A DNA stretch of 64,000 bases, taken from positions 42,494,001 through 42,558,000 of the forward strand of contig NC_037090.1 of the NCBI RefSeq assembly GCF_002994745.2, in the 5' to 3' direction. Of the stretch, positions 22,520 through 34,538 are shown piece after piece (position 1 is the stretch's first letter; every line of letters begins with the position of its first letter). The stretch is from Rosa chinensis. Taxonomy: Eukaryota > Streptophyta > Magnoliopsida > Rosales > Rosaceae. Below the pieces are notes generated by a model. It did not search any database. It was not told the DNA's origin and worked only from the letters and a program-made list of their open reading frames with translations. A program made the position numbers and the translations under genes.

Positions 22520-25500
22520 TCACACGTCATGGGGTGCCTCCTGGAGGGGTATCTCTTCCAATGTGTGCCCCACCAAGGACTCATAGTAGGGCTTGAGACG
22601 ATGCCCATTTACCTTGAACTCCTTCCCCGTCTTCTCACTCTTGATCTCTACAGCACCATGAGTAAACACATTTGTAACTATAAATGGACCAACCCAACGA
22701 GAACGAAGTTTACCCGGGAATAGCTTAAGTCTGGAATGGAATAACAGAACTTTCTGGCCCACTTGGAAGCTTTTTCCGCGAATCATTTTGTCATGGTAGG
22801 CCTTTGTCTTCTCCTTGTAGATCCATGAAGCATCGTAGGCCTCATTCCTTATCTCCTCAAGCTCATTTAGCTGTAGCTTCCTATGTAGGCCCGCTTCATC
22901 ATAATCCATGTTGAACTTCTGGACAGCCCACCAAGCCTTGTGCTCTAGCTCCACTGGAAGGTGGCATGCCTTTCCGTAGGCCAACCTAAAGGGAGACATC
23001 CCAATAGGCGTCTTGTAGGCCGTTCTGTAGGCCCACAACGCATCATCCAATCTCTGGCTCCAATCCTTCCTTGTCGGGCCCACTGTCTTCTCAAGTATCC
23101 TCTTGATCTCCCTGTTGGATACCTCTGCTTGGCCACTGGTCTGAGGGTGGTAGGGCGTGGACACCTTATGGGTTACCCCATACTTCTTCAGCAAAGCCTC
23201 GATTGTACGATTACAAAAGTGAGAACCTCCATCACTGATTAGCACACGTGGCACTCCAAACCTGGAAAATATGTTAGTTTTCAAGAAACCTGCAACCACT
23301 TTTGAATCGTTAGTCCTGGTGGCTTTTGCTTCCACCCACTTTGATACATAGTCCACAGCCAATAGTATATATAAACAACCATTAGACGAGGGAAATGGGC
23401 CCATAAAGTCAATGCCCCAAACATCAAAAATTTCTACATTTATTATTGGGCTCATGGGCATTTGATCTTTTGGGCCAAGATTACCAGTCCGTTGGCACCT
23501 ATCACAAGAAATACAAAACAAGTTTGCATCCTTGAAGATAGTGGGCCAATAAAATCCACAATCTAAGACCTTCAAGGCTGTTCTACGAGGCCCAAAGTGG
23601 CCTCCACAAGCCTCACTATGGCAAAATGATAGAATTGACCTATGCTCAGACTCTGGGACACATCTCCTAATGACTTGGTCACTACAATGTTTCCATAAAT
23701 AGGGCTCATCCCAAATAAAGTGCCTAGCCATTTTCTTCAATTTATCCTTACTAGCTTTGGAAAGTGTGTCAGGAAATGTCCTAGTGACTAAATAGTTAAC
23801 TATATCCGCATACCAGGGCACACTAACCTCTATCCCAAAGAGCTGCTCATCTGGGAAAGTTTCCTGTAGGGGCTGGACGTCCTCCTCGTGTACTATCCTG
23901 CTCAAATGGTCCGCCACCACATTCTCGCTGCCCTTCTTGTCCTTGATCTCTAAGTCAAATTCCTGAAGCAACAGGATCCATCGAATTAATCTGGGCTTGG
24001 CCTCCTTCTTGATCATCAGATATCTCAAGGCTGCATGGTCAGAGTAAACAATTACTTTAGAGTGCAATAAATAAGAACGAAACTTATCTAAAGCAAAGAC
24101 TACAGCCAAGAGTTCTTTTTCAGTGGTGGAGTAGTTGAGCTGGGCGTCGTTGAGGGTCCGAGAAGCATAGTAAATAGCATAGGGCTTTTTATCCTTCCTC
24201 TGGCCCAACACAGCTCCAACAGCATAGTCTGATGCATCACACATAAGCTCGAAGGGTAGACTCCAATTCGGAGGGCATATGATGGGGGCCGTGGTCAACA
24301 ACTCCTTGAGCTTTTCAAACGCCTTCTTGCAATCCTCATTGAACACAAAGGGCACGTCCTTTTGCAATAGGGCACACATAGGTCTCGCCACCTTGGAGAA
24401 GTCTTTGATGAACCGCCTATAAAATCCTGCATGGCCAAGAAAAGAGCGTACCTCCCTCACAGTTGTGGGGGAGGGTAAGTGACGTACAAGATCAACCTTA
24501 GCCTTATCTACCTCAATGCCCCTATTAGATATTATGTGTCCTAACACTATTCCTTGTGTCACCATGAAGTGACACTTCTCCCAATTCAGCACAAGGTTAG
24601 TTTCTACACACCTCTCAAGTATCAATCCTAGATTCGCTAAACAAGTATCAAAATCTTTACCAAAGACACTAAAGTCGTCCATAAAGACTTCAATAATATT
24701 TTCAATGTATTCTGAGAAAATGGAAAGCATACATCTTTGGAAAGTACCTGGTGCGTTGCATAAGCCGAAGGGCATGCGCCTATAAGCAAAGGTCCCAAAG
24801 GGGCATGTGAAGGTCGTCTTCTCCTGATCCTCGTGGGCTATGCAGATCTGGTTGTACCCACTATATCCGTCCAAGAAGCAATAGTAGGAATGGCCCGCTA
24901 AGTGCTCCAACATCTGGTCAATAAAAGGCAAGGGCATATGATCCTTCCTTGTTGTGGCATTCAGCTTCCGGTAGTCGATACATACCCTGTGACCAGTGAC
25001 TAATCTCTGGGGCACTAGCTCATTCTCCTCGTTCTTCACCACTGTCACCCCAGACTTCTTGGGCACCACTTGCACAGGAGAGACCCACTTACTATCAGAA
25101 ATGGGGTAGATCACCCCACAATCTAGCAACTTGATCACCTCGTCTTGAACCACCTTCATCATGGGCGGATGTAGACGTCTTTGGGCTTCTCTTGTGGGCT
25201 TGGCGCCATCTTCTAATAGGATCCGGTGGACACACGTGGTTGGGCTGATCCCCTTGATATCTGCCAGAGTCCACCCAATGGCAGTCTTGTGCTTCTTCAA
25301 CACGTCCACCAACTTTCTTTCTTGCTCTACCTCCAGCGTTGATGATATGATCACTGGGAGGGTCTCATTTTCTCCTAGGTACGCGTATTTCAAATGCTCA
25401 GGGAGTACCTTCAATTCCAACTTGGGTGCCTGAACAATAGAGGGTAGCATTTTATTAGTAGAAACCGGAATTGACAAATAGGAAATTGACCTCTTTATAG

Positions 25501-28201
25501 GTTGAGCCTCCAGTGAGGCCACAGTCTTGATCACTCTAGGCTCCTCAACATCCCACTCAACCTTGGGGATAGGTTCCCCATTTTCATCATATCCGACCCC
25601 CTCCTCTAGGGTCAGAGCCAATTCATCCTCAACCATTGCTTCAGAGAAAACCTGCGCGAGTGAATCAACTACATCAATAGCAAAGCAAGGTTTCAAATCA
25701 GAAACAGGGTACCTCATGGCTTCAAGAATGTTGAAGCGTATAACATCACCATCAAACTCCATGGTGAGAGTCCCTTTGTACACGTCGATTTTAGTTCTTG
25801 CAGTCCTCATAAAGGGACGCCCTAAAAGTAATGGAGTGGTATTTAGGGGCGATTCCTCCATGTCCAATACGTAGAAATCCGCAGGGAATATCAAATGGTT
25901 TACCTGCACAAGAACATCCTCAACATACCCTTGAGGGTATTTGTTAGACCTATCAGCAAGTTGAATGACAACATTATCCCTCTTAAGAGGGCCTAGACCT
26001 AAGGACACATACAAATTATAAGGCATAACATTTATGGATGCCCCTAAGTCTAACATCACATTTTCAAACCTGGTGTCACCAATGATACAGGGAACAGAAA
26101 AACTCCCTGGGTCCTTCAACTTTGGGGGTAGCTTCCTCTGGATAACGGCTGATACTGTTTCGCTCATTTTCACCACCTCCTTCTCTCTTGTCTGCCTCCT
26201 TGTGGTGCATAGCTCCTTCAAGAACTTGGCGTATTTAGGCACCTGTTTGATGCACTCAATCAAGGGCATGTTCACTTGAACCTTCTTGAAGATTTCCAAG
26301 ATCTCTTGATCAGATTTATCTTTCTTCGTCTTGGCAAACCTGCTTGGGAAAGGTATAGAAACAACTGGGTTAGTCTTAACTAAACCACTAGAGTTAGGAA
26401 TTGTACCTTTGGGTGCCTCAGCTTGGGGCAAGTCAACTTCCACCCTTGTTGTAGCTGGGTCCTTCTCAACATCCTTCTTAGACACCTCCACAACGTCTTC
26501 TTCTTCATTATGGGCCGCTTGGGCCTTCTTGTGGGATTTGGGAGGGTCAACTAGTACGCGCCCACTCCTAGTGATGATGGCTTGGGCGTGCTCATTCCTT
26601 GGGTTAGGCACTGTGTTGCTTGGAAGTTTCCCTGTTTCAGCAATCCGGCCCATGAAATCCACCACTTGGCCCATTTGATTCTTGAGCTCTGCAATATCCT
26701 TTGAATGGGTTGCCTGTCCTACAACCAAAGCTTGAGTAGCCGTGTTAAGTTGTTGTTGCCCCGTAGCAAGGGACTTCAACAGTTCATCATAATTAGGGGC
26801 ATTCAAAGTATTAGAAACAGGAGGTGGAGGGACAGAATTGGGAATACCAAAAGCTTGAGGTACCTGAGGCCTCAAAAACAAACCTAGTGGGCGCTGAGAA
26901 TTCTGACCTGGGCCTTGAGGTGGTCGCAAGGTGTTATCATTGTTGGCCCAACGAAAGTTGGGGTGGTCTCTGAGCCCCGGATTGTAAGTATTTGAGTAAG
27001 GGTTGTACCTCGGGCCTCCTTGACCTCCTTGATACCCTAGGGCGTTAACAGATTCCCATTCTTCTGGAGAGGCAAGTTGGGGACATTTATCTGTGGGGTG
27101 CCCTTGAGTCGAGCACATCCCACACACTTGAGCCATTGCTCCTCCTCCATTAACGTTTAAGACTTGAGACAGCAAAGTAGACATCTTGTTGACCTTGTCT
27201 TCAAGAGCAGAGTTAGTGGACACCTCATGTACCCTCCGTTGAGAGGAAAGCACCCCCTCATATTGTTGATAGTTTAGTGCACGATTAGTAAGTAGCACCT
27301 TGGCATCAGCAGGTGTCTTATCCATAAAGGATCCTCCAGCAGCAGCATCTAACAGACCACGCTCATTAGCGGTGAGTCCTTCATAAAAATAGGTAAGGAG
27401 GGACCCCTCACTCATCCCATGGTTAGGGCATGATGCTACAAGGCTCTTAAACCTGTCCCAATAATTGCAGAAATTCTCCTCATGTCCTTGCGTAATTCCA
27501 CTAATCTGCTTCCTCAAAACAGTGACCTTTGAGGCAGGAAAGTACTTCGTAAGGAACTCGCCCTTCATCCTATCCCAAGTGTTGATAGTGCCAGCAGGCA
27601 GCTCAAATAGCCAAGTCTTGGCCTTGTCCTCCAAAGTAAAGGGAAATGCCTTCATCTTCAAGATATTGATATCAGCTCCTTTAGGGCACATACTCCCACA
27701 GACAAACTCAAACTCCTTGAGATGCTTGTTAGTGTCTTCACTACTCATCCCATGAAACTTGGGTAGGTGATGCAGAAACCCACTCTTTAACTCAAAATCA
27801 TCATTAAGCCCCTCTCCTGGTTCTGGATAGGCAATGCATAAGGGCGCAGCACCCCCACCTGTAGGATTAGACAGTTGCCTAATAGTCTCAGCCATTGGTG
27901 CTTGTACTTGCTCAACACGGGCGTGCTCTTCCTCTTCTTCCTCTTCTGTGTCTGCAACGTCCTCTTCAGTGACCTCTTCTTCTTCTTCCTCTTCAAAGAC
28001 TTGTTCTTCTCCTTCTTCAGAATGGTCAGGTTTGTTAACCTCCTCGGTTGATCTAGTTGAGGAGTTATAACCTGAATAGCTAGAGTCCTCAGAATTCCTC
28101 CTTTCTAGAGGAGGGCGGTCTGAAAAAGTGAGTTCTGCCCTTTGCTTAGCACGTTCCAATTTTTCAAACAGCTCCTTAGTCTTATCAGAGACAGTGGACA
28201 T
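22520..28201 (-). CDS. gag-pol: E7 gag-pol polyprotein, Athila type, intact
   Basis: This single frame of 1893 codons encodes the capsid and the replication and integration enzymes of the element. The N-terminus has a long acidic run (about residues 60-95). The gag domain follows (about 140-300, with the motifs TWLFELPAG and [13 protein letters not shown]), then a canonical CCHC knuckle [14 protein letters not shown] (about 359-372). The aspartic protease has [10 protein letters not shown] (about 716-726). The reverse transcriptase has VCIDYRKLN (about 1072) and FMDD (about 1171). RNase H has [12 protein letters not shown] (about 1320), an acidic EKELLA (about 1360) and YSDHAALR (about 1385). 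The integrase has an HHCC-type zinc region (about 1525-1570) and DDE residues in IDFMGPF (about 1597), ISDGG (about 1652) and SNREIKR (about 1697). There is a C-terminal GPF-type module and no chromodomain. The RT segment with DYRKLN preceded by a long basic/acidic linker, together with the tRNA-Asp PBS, fits the Athila lineage. The start is the first ATG after the leader. Confidence 0.96.
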   Translation of the reverse strand: MSTVSDKTKELFEKLERAKQRAELTFSDRPPLERRNSEDSSYSGYNSSTRSTEEVNKPDHSEEGEEQVFEEEEEEEVTEEDVADTEEEEEEEHARVEQVQAPMAETIRQLSNPTGGGAAPLCIAYPEPGEGLNDDFELKSGFLHHLPKFHGMSSEDTNKHLKEFEFVCGSMCPKGADINILKMKAFPFTLEDKAKTWLFELPAGTINTWDRMKGEFLTKYFPASKVTVLRKQISGITQGHEENFCNYWDRFKSLVASCPNHGMSEGSLLTYFYEGLTANERGLLDAAAGGSFMDKTPADAKVLLTNRALNYQQYEGVLSSQRRVHEVSTNSALEDKVNKMSTLLSQVLNVNGGGAMAQVCGMCSTQGHPTDKCPQLASPEEWESVNALGYQGGQGGPRYNPYSNTYNPGLRDHPNFRWANNDNTLRPPQGPGQNSQRPLGLFLRPQVPQAFGIPNSVPPPPVSNTLNAPNYDELLKSLATGQQQLNTATQALVVGQATHSKDIAELKNQMGQVVDFMGRIAETGKLPSNTVPNPRNEHAQAIITRSGRVLVDPPKSHKKAQAAHNEEEDVVEVSKKDVEKDPATTRVEVDLPQAEAPKGTIPNSSGLVKTNPVVSIPFPSRFAKTKKDKSDQEILEIFKKVQVNMPLIECIKQVPKYAKFLKELCTTRRQTREKEVVKMSETVSAVIQRKLPPKLKDPGSFSVPCIIGDTRFENVMLDLGASINVMPYNLYVSLGLGPLKRDNVVIQLADRSNKYPQGYVEDVLVQVNHLIFPADFYVLDMEESPLNTTPLLLGRPFMRTARTKIDVYKGTLTMEFDGDVIRFNILEAMRYPVSDLKPCFAIDVVDSLAQVFSEAMVEDELALTLEEGVGYDENGEPIPKVEWDVEEPRVIKTVASLEAQPIKRSISYLSIPVSTNKMLPSIVQAPKLELKVLPEHLKYAYLGENETLPVIISSTLEVEQERKLVDVLKKHKTAIGWTLADIKGISPTTCVHRILLEDGAKPTREAQRRLHPPMMKVVQDEVIKLLDCGVIYPISDSKWVSPVQVVPKKSGVTVVKNEENELVPQRLVTGHRVCIDYRKLNATTRKDHMPLPFIDQMLEHLAGHSYYCFLDGYSGYNQICIAHEDQEKTTFTCPFGTFAYRRMPFGLCNAPGTFQRCMLSIFSEYIENIIEVFMDDFSVFGKDFDTCLANLGLILERCVETNLVLNWEKCHFMVTQGIVLGHIISNRGIEVDKAKVDLVRHLPSPTTVREVRSFLGHAGFYRRFIKDFSKVARPMCALLQKDVPFVFNEDCKKAFEKLKELLTTAPIICPPNWSLPFELMCDASDYAVGAVLGQRKDKKPYAIYYASRTLNDAQLNYSTTEKELLAVVFALDKFRSYLLHSKVIVYSDHAALRYLMIKKEAKPRLIRWILLLQEFDLEIKDKKGSENVVADHLSRIVHEEDVQPLQETFPDEQLFGIEVSVPWYADIVNYLVTRTFPDTLSKASKDKLKKMARHFIWDEPYLWKHCSDQVIRRCVPESEHRSILSFCHSEACGGHFGPRRTALKVLDCGFYWPTIFKDANLFCISCDRCQRTGNLGPKDQMPMSPIINVEIFDVWGIDFMGPFPSSNGCLYILLAVDYVSKWVEAKATRTNDSKVVAGFLKTNIFSRFGVPRVLISDGGSHFCNRTIEALLKKYGVTHKVSTPYHPQTSGQAEVSNREIKRILEKTVGPTRKDWSQRLDDALWAYRTAYKTPIGMSPFRLAYGKACHLPVELEHKAWWAVQKFNMDYDEAGLHRKLQLNELEEIRNEAYDASWIYKEKTKAYHDKMIRGKSFQVGQKVLLFHSRLKLFPGKLRSRWVGPFIVTNVFTHGAVEIKSEKTGKEFKVNGHRLKPYYESLVGHTLEEIPLQEAPHDV

Positions 28202-29218
28202 TCATGGACCTTTAAGACCAAATCAAGTGTTAGTAACATGTACAAGGTTCGAAATACAAACATTATGTCTTTCCTTAACTTTCTAAGTTACTTTTACATT
28301 TACATACTTAGGTACTGGAACAGAGGACCTTGTTTGTGCAATGGGACTATAGAACAGCTACCCTCGACAAAGTCATGTTTAATCCAATATACCTTAAGCA
28401 GGTCACACATCAATTTTTTTTTATTTTTTTTTTTTATAAACATAGTTAATATCTCAATTGATTCCAAGTTGTAAGTCGAGCCCAATAGAAACCACTACTA
28501 TTGGTGAGATACGATATAGGGATAGTCGCCCAGACATAAGTCTCTTTCCTTTGTTTCAGAAGGCCGGATGGCCAGATTAAGAGGTAAGTGAGAGGGAGGA
28601 CTCATTTTGGTGATACTACGGAGGCTACTCCCTCATTGAGGTTTAGGCCCCTATCGGCTACTCCCACATAGTGGTTTAGGCTCATTCTATAGTATCTCTG
28701 AGATCCAATTGAACCCATCACCCAAGGTCTCAACCTAAGACACCATCCGTATGCGCCCCTTACTCAGCTGGGAAATTAACTAATGTGTTAGACCGTTCTC
28801 CAAGTGCTAATAAAGGCCGCCCTCAACCTCAAGAGACCTGAGTAAGGTACTAATGAAGGGTTTAGGCCAATATTAACAAAAGGGCCCTTGTCTACTCATA
28901 CGATTTTACACACTTACAACAATTAAGTATTTAGCTGAATTCATATCCACATACAATTTTACAACAATTAAGTAAATTAATCTAAATGAAACACATACAA
29001 TTTACAATATGCTTAAAAAAACAACTTCTACAAATTGTACAACAATGATAAAAGACATGCTTAATTTTGTAACACTCATAAAACTTAAACTAAATCACAA
29101 TTAAAGCTTGGCCTAACCGAAATCGCAATTTGTCACCATTCCACAAGTGTAGTACAAAAATTAGCATTCATTCTATATACAACAAAATCGATGACACTTT
29201 AAGTGCAAGGGATTTTAA
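28202..29218 (-). mobile_element. E7: 5' leader
   Basis: About 1 kb of untranslated sequence lies between PBS and gag. It has a near-duplicated 33-bp unit at 28623-28688 (GGCTACTCCC...TTTAGGC twice), each copy holding a short palindrome. It also has a T-rich (element A-rich) run at 28411-28436 and a block around 28320-28400 shared with family-B leaders. Its match in E8 (34542-35500) is very close. Confidence 0.8.
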
Positions 29219-29221
29219 CAA

Positions 29222-29239
29222 TCCCCGGCAACGGCGCCA
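29222..29239 (-). other. Primer-binding site of E7 (tRNA-Asp type)
   Basis: The element strand reads TGGCGCCGTTGCCGGGGA, five bases from the 5' LTR end. This complements the 3' end of plant tRNA-Asp with CCA, the primer known for Athila elements. Confidence 0.9.
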
Positions 29240-29244
29240 AAAAT

Positions 29245-30939
29245 TGATGCGGCTGAAATAGCCTCACAATTTAACCCTGCAAAATGTAGTTGTCAGTATA
29301 GGATAAGCAGGGATCGTTCAGTCCGGGGATTGTAGGGTACACCTACACAAAAAGGTCAATTAACAAATAAAAGAATAAAATGGGGGGTTTTGAATTTGGT
29401 TTCTAATCTACTTAAAATGAAAACAAAACAAATAAAACTATATACAATGATCGACTTCCCTAACCTAGACCAATACCACTCAGAAATTACTAAGTGTAAA
29501 AACAGAAAATTCATTTCAACATGCTACAAAAATGTGCCCATCTTTAATGCCTAGATAAGAGCTCAAATGAAAAGCCTCAGCGGATCAATCCACTTATCTG
29601 ATTCATTCTAATGTAGGCTTGAATCGGAAAAGTCCTTACCAAGCCTAATACTACTAATTTTCGAAAACACTCAGCGTAATTCTCTTAACTAGTAGTATTA
29701 TCTAACCCTCGAATCAACTCACACGTGCAAATTAACCATTAGACATAGAATTTAACACATAATTTCCAGAATCGTTTAACCATTGAACATAGTTTTTACC
29801 ACTTTTTAGAACTAATTACTACTTGTTTAACTCAGCGCCTTAACAAATAACAATTACTCTTGGCAAATTAAGAAAACACACAAGAACTCTCACCATTATT
29901 CTAGCATGCAAACTTATTAACCTAACTCTGAAAATTACCTAAACACGTAAAAGGGCACAAGATTGTAACATGCATCATAAAAGAATTCTCGAAATTAACT
30001 CAATAATAAACTGAAAATCTCAAAAATATTAATAAAAATATTCTGAAAATTCCATGTCTCCAATTACACAACTCGCAAATTGAAACACACAAAACCGAAA
30101 CAAAAATTATAAGTAGAGTCATAGTTACACTTTGAAGCTTTCCTCAGCGGCTTAGCAACACGGTGATGAACTCGTCTCTGCGATGGTGGTGGAGCGTCCT
30201 TGACTCAGCGCCTTAGAGCTTTGTAGATTGATGGATGGATGGTGTCACGGTCTTGTAGGTGATGGAAGTTTAAGGAGTGAATTGGGCAGTCTTGGAATGG
30301 TTTTTGGCCAGGAAGTGATGCAAATTCAGTTCTGGACGTTGCCTATTTATAGGGGAGCATTGGTTGGCTTTCCCAACTGAAACGTCTTCTTTATGGCCTT
30401 AACTCCTCTCATAATGGGGCAATTCCTTTAATTTCCAAGCTGAAACATCTTTCTCTTATTTATTTTTCCAGCTGAAACATCTTTTTCTTTTATTCCTCAA
30501 CTGAAAACGTCTTTCTCTTATTTATTTTCCAGCTGAAACATCTTTTTCTTTTATTCCTCAACTGAAAACATCTTTTCTCCTTTATTTCCCTTCTTCATTG
30601 CTTGGTCAAATATCTTAATGCTTTATTTTATGACTCCATCATTGCTGTTTCCAAGAGTTCAACCAGGCAACGTTTCCTACAACAAGCAGGAGAATATCAG
30701 AATTTTCTAGAGAAAATAAAGGGAAATTAAAATGTAAAGACCGCAAAAATAGTTGACAGTTAGGAATCCTGATCCAGCTAGGATTTTTCATGAATTTTAC
30801 TTTTTCCGCCTATTTCACTCCAAACACTCAACAAGACTTTCAAAATGACTTAATGACTCAAAACACTAAACTAAGGGAGAAATAAGGCTAAAATGAGGCA
30901 CATAATTAATAATATCGTCACACTTTTTTGCTCCTATCA
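29245..30939 (-). mobile_element. E7: 5' LTR, family A
   Basis: It is 1695 bp, the same length as the 3' LTR, and no difference between them was found by eye. It carries the element promoter and the U5-terminal hairpin TGCGGCT/AGCCTCA at 29248-29266. Confidence 0.95.
30343..30352 (-). promoter_or_regulatory. TATA box of the E7 promoter
   Basis: The element strand reads CTATAAATAG, preceded (element sense) by GCCAACCAATG, a CCAAT-like box about 10 bases upstream. Imperfect U3 repeats containing GACGTTTTCAG or GATGTTTCAG lie further upstream at about 30440-30590. Confidence 0.65.
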
Positions 30940-30944
30940 AGTGT

Positions 30945-31850
30945 AAATTGTATGGAGAGGAACCTTTTTTCAACGTCAAAGAGGTGGGTATATATAGGAG
31001 CACGGCTAGGGTTCACAAAGCAATCAGAATTTTCCACATAGCTTCAACCAATGATAATTCGCCAAGTAAGTTTGTGATGTGGTCCAACCAATCATAGAAT
31101 GCCAAGTAAGCCTTGTGATGTGTTCCAACCAATCATAATTCTCTAAAATACCTCCCTAATATTTAATTGCCGAATTTCCTTGAAATTATTCTGATTTTCT
31201 GCATGAATTTCGGCCAACATTCCTTTAGGGAATTTAGGGATGAATCTGGACGCCTTTTGAGCTTTTCCTTGGTGCACACATATTTTCCTTCCATAAATAT
31301 CTCCCTTGAATCTCTCTTTGCGTCATCTCCTTGATTATTTCTGATTTTCACGTTGGCAATCACACCAATTTACTCCTCCAACAATATTTCTTTCCATAAA
31401 AGTCTCCCAAGAAAATCTCTCCTTGAAATCCTCCATCAATCATCTTTAATTCCCACGTTGTCACCTTGTTTTTCCTTAAGTATTACACGGCAAATTTAAT
31501 CCCCAAGGAAAATATATTTTCCTTTTTTAAAAAAAAAACTCTTCCTTGATTCTCTCCTTGCCATGTCATCTTCATGAAACTTCTCGTTCCATTTATGAAC
31601 TCAATTCTGCTTATTTATTCCAAAAACCTGAAAATAGAAGCTTTCTAAAATAAGAAATGGAAACTTTCTTAAACTAAAATGGAAACTTTCTAAAAATGGA
31701 AAATAGAAACTACAAAACGGAAACTTTCTACAATTAGGAACTTTCCCATTCGAAGAATGGAAACTTTCCTAAACAGAGTTTTATTAAGGAAATAACGCAG
31801 AAAATATAGGGAAATAACAGTTAAAACGTCGCATTAAAATGCTCCTATCA
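30945..31850 (-). mobile_element. E6: 3' LTR, second part (U3 side)
   Basis: It continues after the second AGTGT copy (30940-30944) and ends GCTCCTATCA at 31850. The sequence matches the U3 side of the E6 5' LTR (42235-43122) apart from an extra 21-22 bases in the A-rich repeats near 31670. Confidence 0.9.
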
Positions 31851-32851
31851 AATTCCCCCACACTTAACTTTTGCTAGTCCCTTAGCAAAATCACACAAAG
31901 ACTCAACTAAGACTCAACGAAAATTTAAAGACTCTACACAAACAATGACTCTATTGCCCTTCAACTTTTTGTCTCAGAAATCTCTTACTTTCACAACATC
32001 AAGATTAGCACTCAACCAAGAATCAATGTTTAAGCATTCGAGAGTTAATTAAAACATATAATCCACACATACACAAGTAGGACTTGGTTGTAACAATGGT
32101 GATGGGTTCTGTTAAGCATGTTTCAGACAAGTTTGATTCAATCCTCACAAGGCATATCCACTCTTTCTTCTCTCAGAATTCAAGGCAATGCTTAAAAGCT
32201 TATACACTCAAGTATATGTGAAAGATAGCAAGTATATCACATATTATATGAAACGAAAGCACATGTATATTTTTCTTTTAAAGATCTCATGAAAGGTACC
32301 AACTACTTGCACAGATGGACCCAAGCCATATGTTCAACTCTTGTAACTCATCTCCACATCAAGGGCTGTCCCATCTTAAGGATCAAGAAGGTCTTCTCAA
32401 GGGTTGTAATGGGGCTAAGGCTCAAGGTTTAAAGAAACGAAAGGTAAGGATTTATCAAAGTGTCCTAAAAACCTAGCAGAGCACATGTAAATGTAGAGTC
32501 TTCAAGAAATTCCAGCAAGGCATTGTAAAAACGTCACTTTCCCTAGGGGTGATCATAAAAGGGCCTAATGTCTTCATGTTGGGCCCAATCTTCATTCTAA
32601 ACTTCCTTTGAACTCTAGTGAATTGGACAAAGGCCATATTTTCTGTAATGGGCCTTCAGTTCAAAGTAAACTCCAAAATCACTAAGTATAGGGGACTAAA
32701 ATCCATAAACATTTTTCTTTCTTTTAGCCGTACACATTTTTTCTTTTTCACTTTCTTTTCCTCGGCTTTTTCACACATTTTTTTTTTCTTTATGGATAAG
32801 TCTACCCCCACACTTGAACTTTCACCTCTTCTCAATTTTCATCCTTAGCAC
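31851..32851 (-). mobile_element. E6: 3' non-coding region, first part, with PPT
   Basis: The PPT on the plus strand is AATTCCCCCACACTT (31851-31865). A second PPT-like copy lies near 32806. The region is interrupted by E8 at AGCAC (32847-32851) and resumes at 39106. Confidence 0.85.
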
Positions 32852-34515
32852 TGATAGGAGCAAAAAAGTGTGACGATATTATTGATTATTTGCCCCATTT
32901 TAGCTTTGTTTCTCCCTTAAGTTTAGTGTTTTGAGTCAGTAAGTCATTTTGAGAGTCTTGTTGAGTGTTTGAAGTGAAAAAGGCGGAAAAAGTAAAATTT
33001 ATGAAAAATCCTAACTGGATCAGGATTCCTAACTGTCAACTATTTTTGCGGTCTTTACATTTTAATTCCCTTTATTTTCTCTAGAAAATTCTGATATTCT
33101 CCTGCTTGTTGTAGGAAACATTGCCTGGTGGAACTGTTGGAAACAGCAATGATGGAGTCATAAAATAAAGCATTAAGATATTTGACCAAGCAATGAAGAA
33201 AGGGGAATAAAGGAGAAAGACGTTTTCAGCTGGAGAATAAAGGAGAAAGACGTTTTCAGTTGAGGAATAAAAGAGAAAGATGTTTCAGCTGAAAAATAAA
33301 TAAGAGAAAGACGTTTTAGCTTGGAAATTAAAGGAATTGCCCCATTATGAGAGGAGTTAAGGCCATAAAGGAGACGTTTCAGTTGGGAAAACCAACCATT
33401 GCTCCCCTATAAATAGGCAATGTCCAGAATATAATTTGCATCACTTCCCAGCCAAGATCATTCCAAGACTACCCAATTCACTCCTTAAACTTCCATCACC
33501 TACAAGACCGTGACCACCATCCATCCATCAATCTACAAAGCTCTAAGGCGCTGAGTCAAGGACGCTCCACCACCATAGTAGAGACAAGTTCATCACCTTG
33601 TTGCTAAGCCGCTGAGGAAAGCTTCAAAGTGTAACTATGACTCTACTTATAATTTTTGTTTCGGTTTTGTGTGTTTCAATTTGTGAGTTGTGTAATTGGA
33701 GACATGGAATTTTCAGAATATTTTTATTAATATTTTTGAGATTTTCAGTTTATTATTGAGTTAATTTCGAGAATTCTTTTATGATGCATGTTACAATCTT
33801 GTGCCCTTTTATGTGTTTTGGTAATTTTCAGAGTTAGGTTCATAAGTTTGCATGCTAGAATAACGGTGAGAGTTTTTGTGTGTTTGCTTAATTTGCCAAG
33901 AGTAATTGTTATTTGTTAAGACGCTGAGTTAAACAAGTAGCAATTAGTTCTAAAAAGTGGTAAAAACTATGTTCAATGGTTAAACGATTCTGGAAATTAC
34001 GTGTTAAATTCTATGTCTAATGGTTAATTTGCACGTGTGAGTTGATTCAAGGGTTAGATAATACTACTAGTTAAGAGAATTACGCTGAGTGTTTTCGAAA
34101 ATTAGTAGTATTAGGCTTGGTAAGGACTTTTCCGATTCAAGCCTACATTAGAATGAATCAGATAAGTGGATTGATCCGCTGAGGCTTTTCATTTGAGCTC
34201 TTATCTAGGCATTTAAGGTGGGCACATTTTTGTAGCATGTTGAAATGAATTTTCTGTTTTTACACTTAGTAATTTCCGAGTGGTATTGGTCTAGGTTAGG
34301 GAAGTCGATCACTGTATATAGTTTTATTTGTTTTGTTTTTATTTTTAAGTAGATTAGAAACCAAATTCAAAAACCCCCATTTTATTCTTTTATTTGTTAG
34401 TTGACCTTTTTGTGTAGGTGTACCCTACAATCCCCGGACTGAACGATCCCTGCTTATCCTATACTAACAACTACATTTTGCAGGGTTAAATTTTGAGGCT
34501 ATTTCAGCCGCATCA
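32852..34515 (+). mobile_element. E8: 5' LTR, family A
   Basis: It runs from TGATAGGAGC to GCCGCATCA. U3 repeats of about 30 bp lie at 33199-33310. The terminal hairpin TGAGGCT/AGCCGCA is at 34494-34512 and the U5 CAATCCCCGG motif at 34428-34437. Confidence 0.94.
33407..33416 (+). promoter_or_regulatory. TATA box of the E8 promoter
   Basis: CTATAAATAG lies 10-15 bases after the CCAACCATTG motif. It is intact, so the gag-pol-less element should still be transcribable. Confidence 0.65.
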
Positions 34516-34520
34516 ATTTT

Positions 34521-34538
34521 TGGCGCCGTTGCCGGGGA
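34521..34538 (+). other. Primer-binding site of E8
   Basis: TGGCGCCGTTGCCGGGGA lies five bases after the LTR, identical to the E7 site. Confidence 0.9.

Larger units (their letters stand above)
18955..30939 (-). mobile_element. E7: complete, apparently autonomous Athila-type element
   Basis: This 11,985-bp minus-strand element has perfect AGTGT target duplications (18950-18954 and 30940-30944). The two 1695-bp LTRs (18955-20649 and 29245-30939) look identical by eye throughout. Order on the minus strand: 5' LTR, tRNA-Asp-type PBS (29222-29239), 1.0-kb leader, one uninterrupted gag-pol frame (28201 to 22520), 1.9-kb 3' non-coding region, PPT, 3' LTR. No env-like gene is present. Intact coding capacity plus matching LTRs point to a very recent insertion. 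It is the likeliest source in this window of the proteins that non-autonomous family-A copies would need. Confidence 0.95.

Noticed and set aside
29219..29239. Possible tRNA-Asp gene fragment
   Set aside because: Only the 18 bases matching the tRNA 3' end are present, always next to an LTR. These are primer-binding sites, with no cloverleaf around them.
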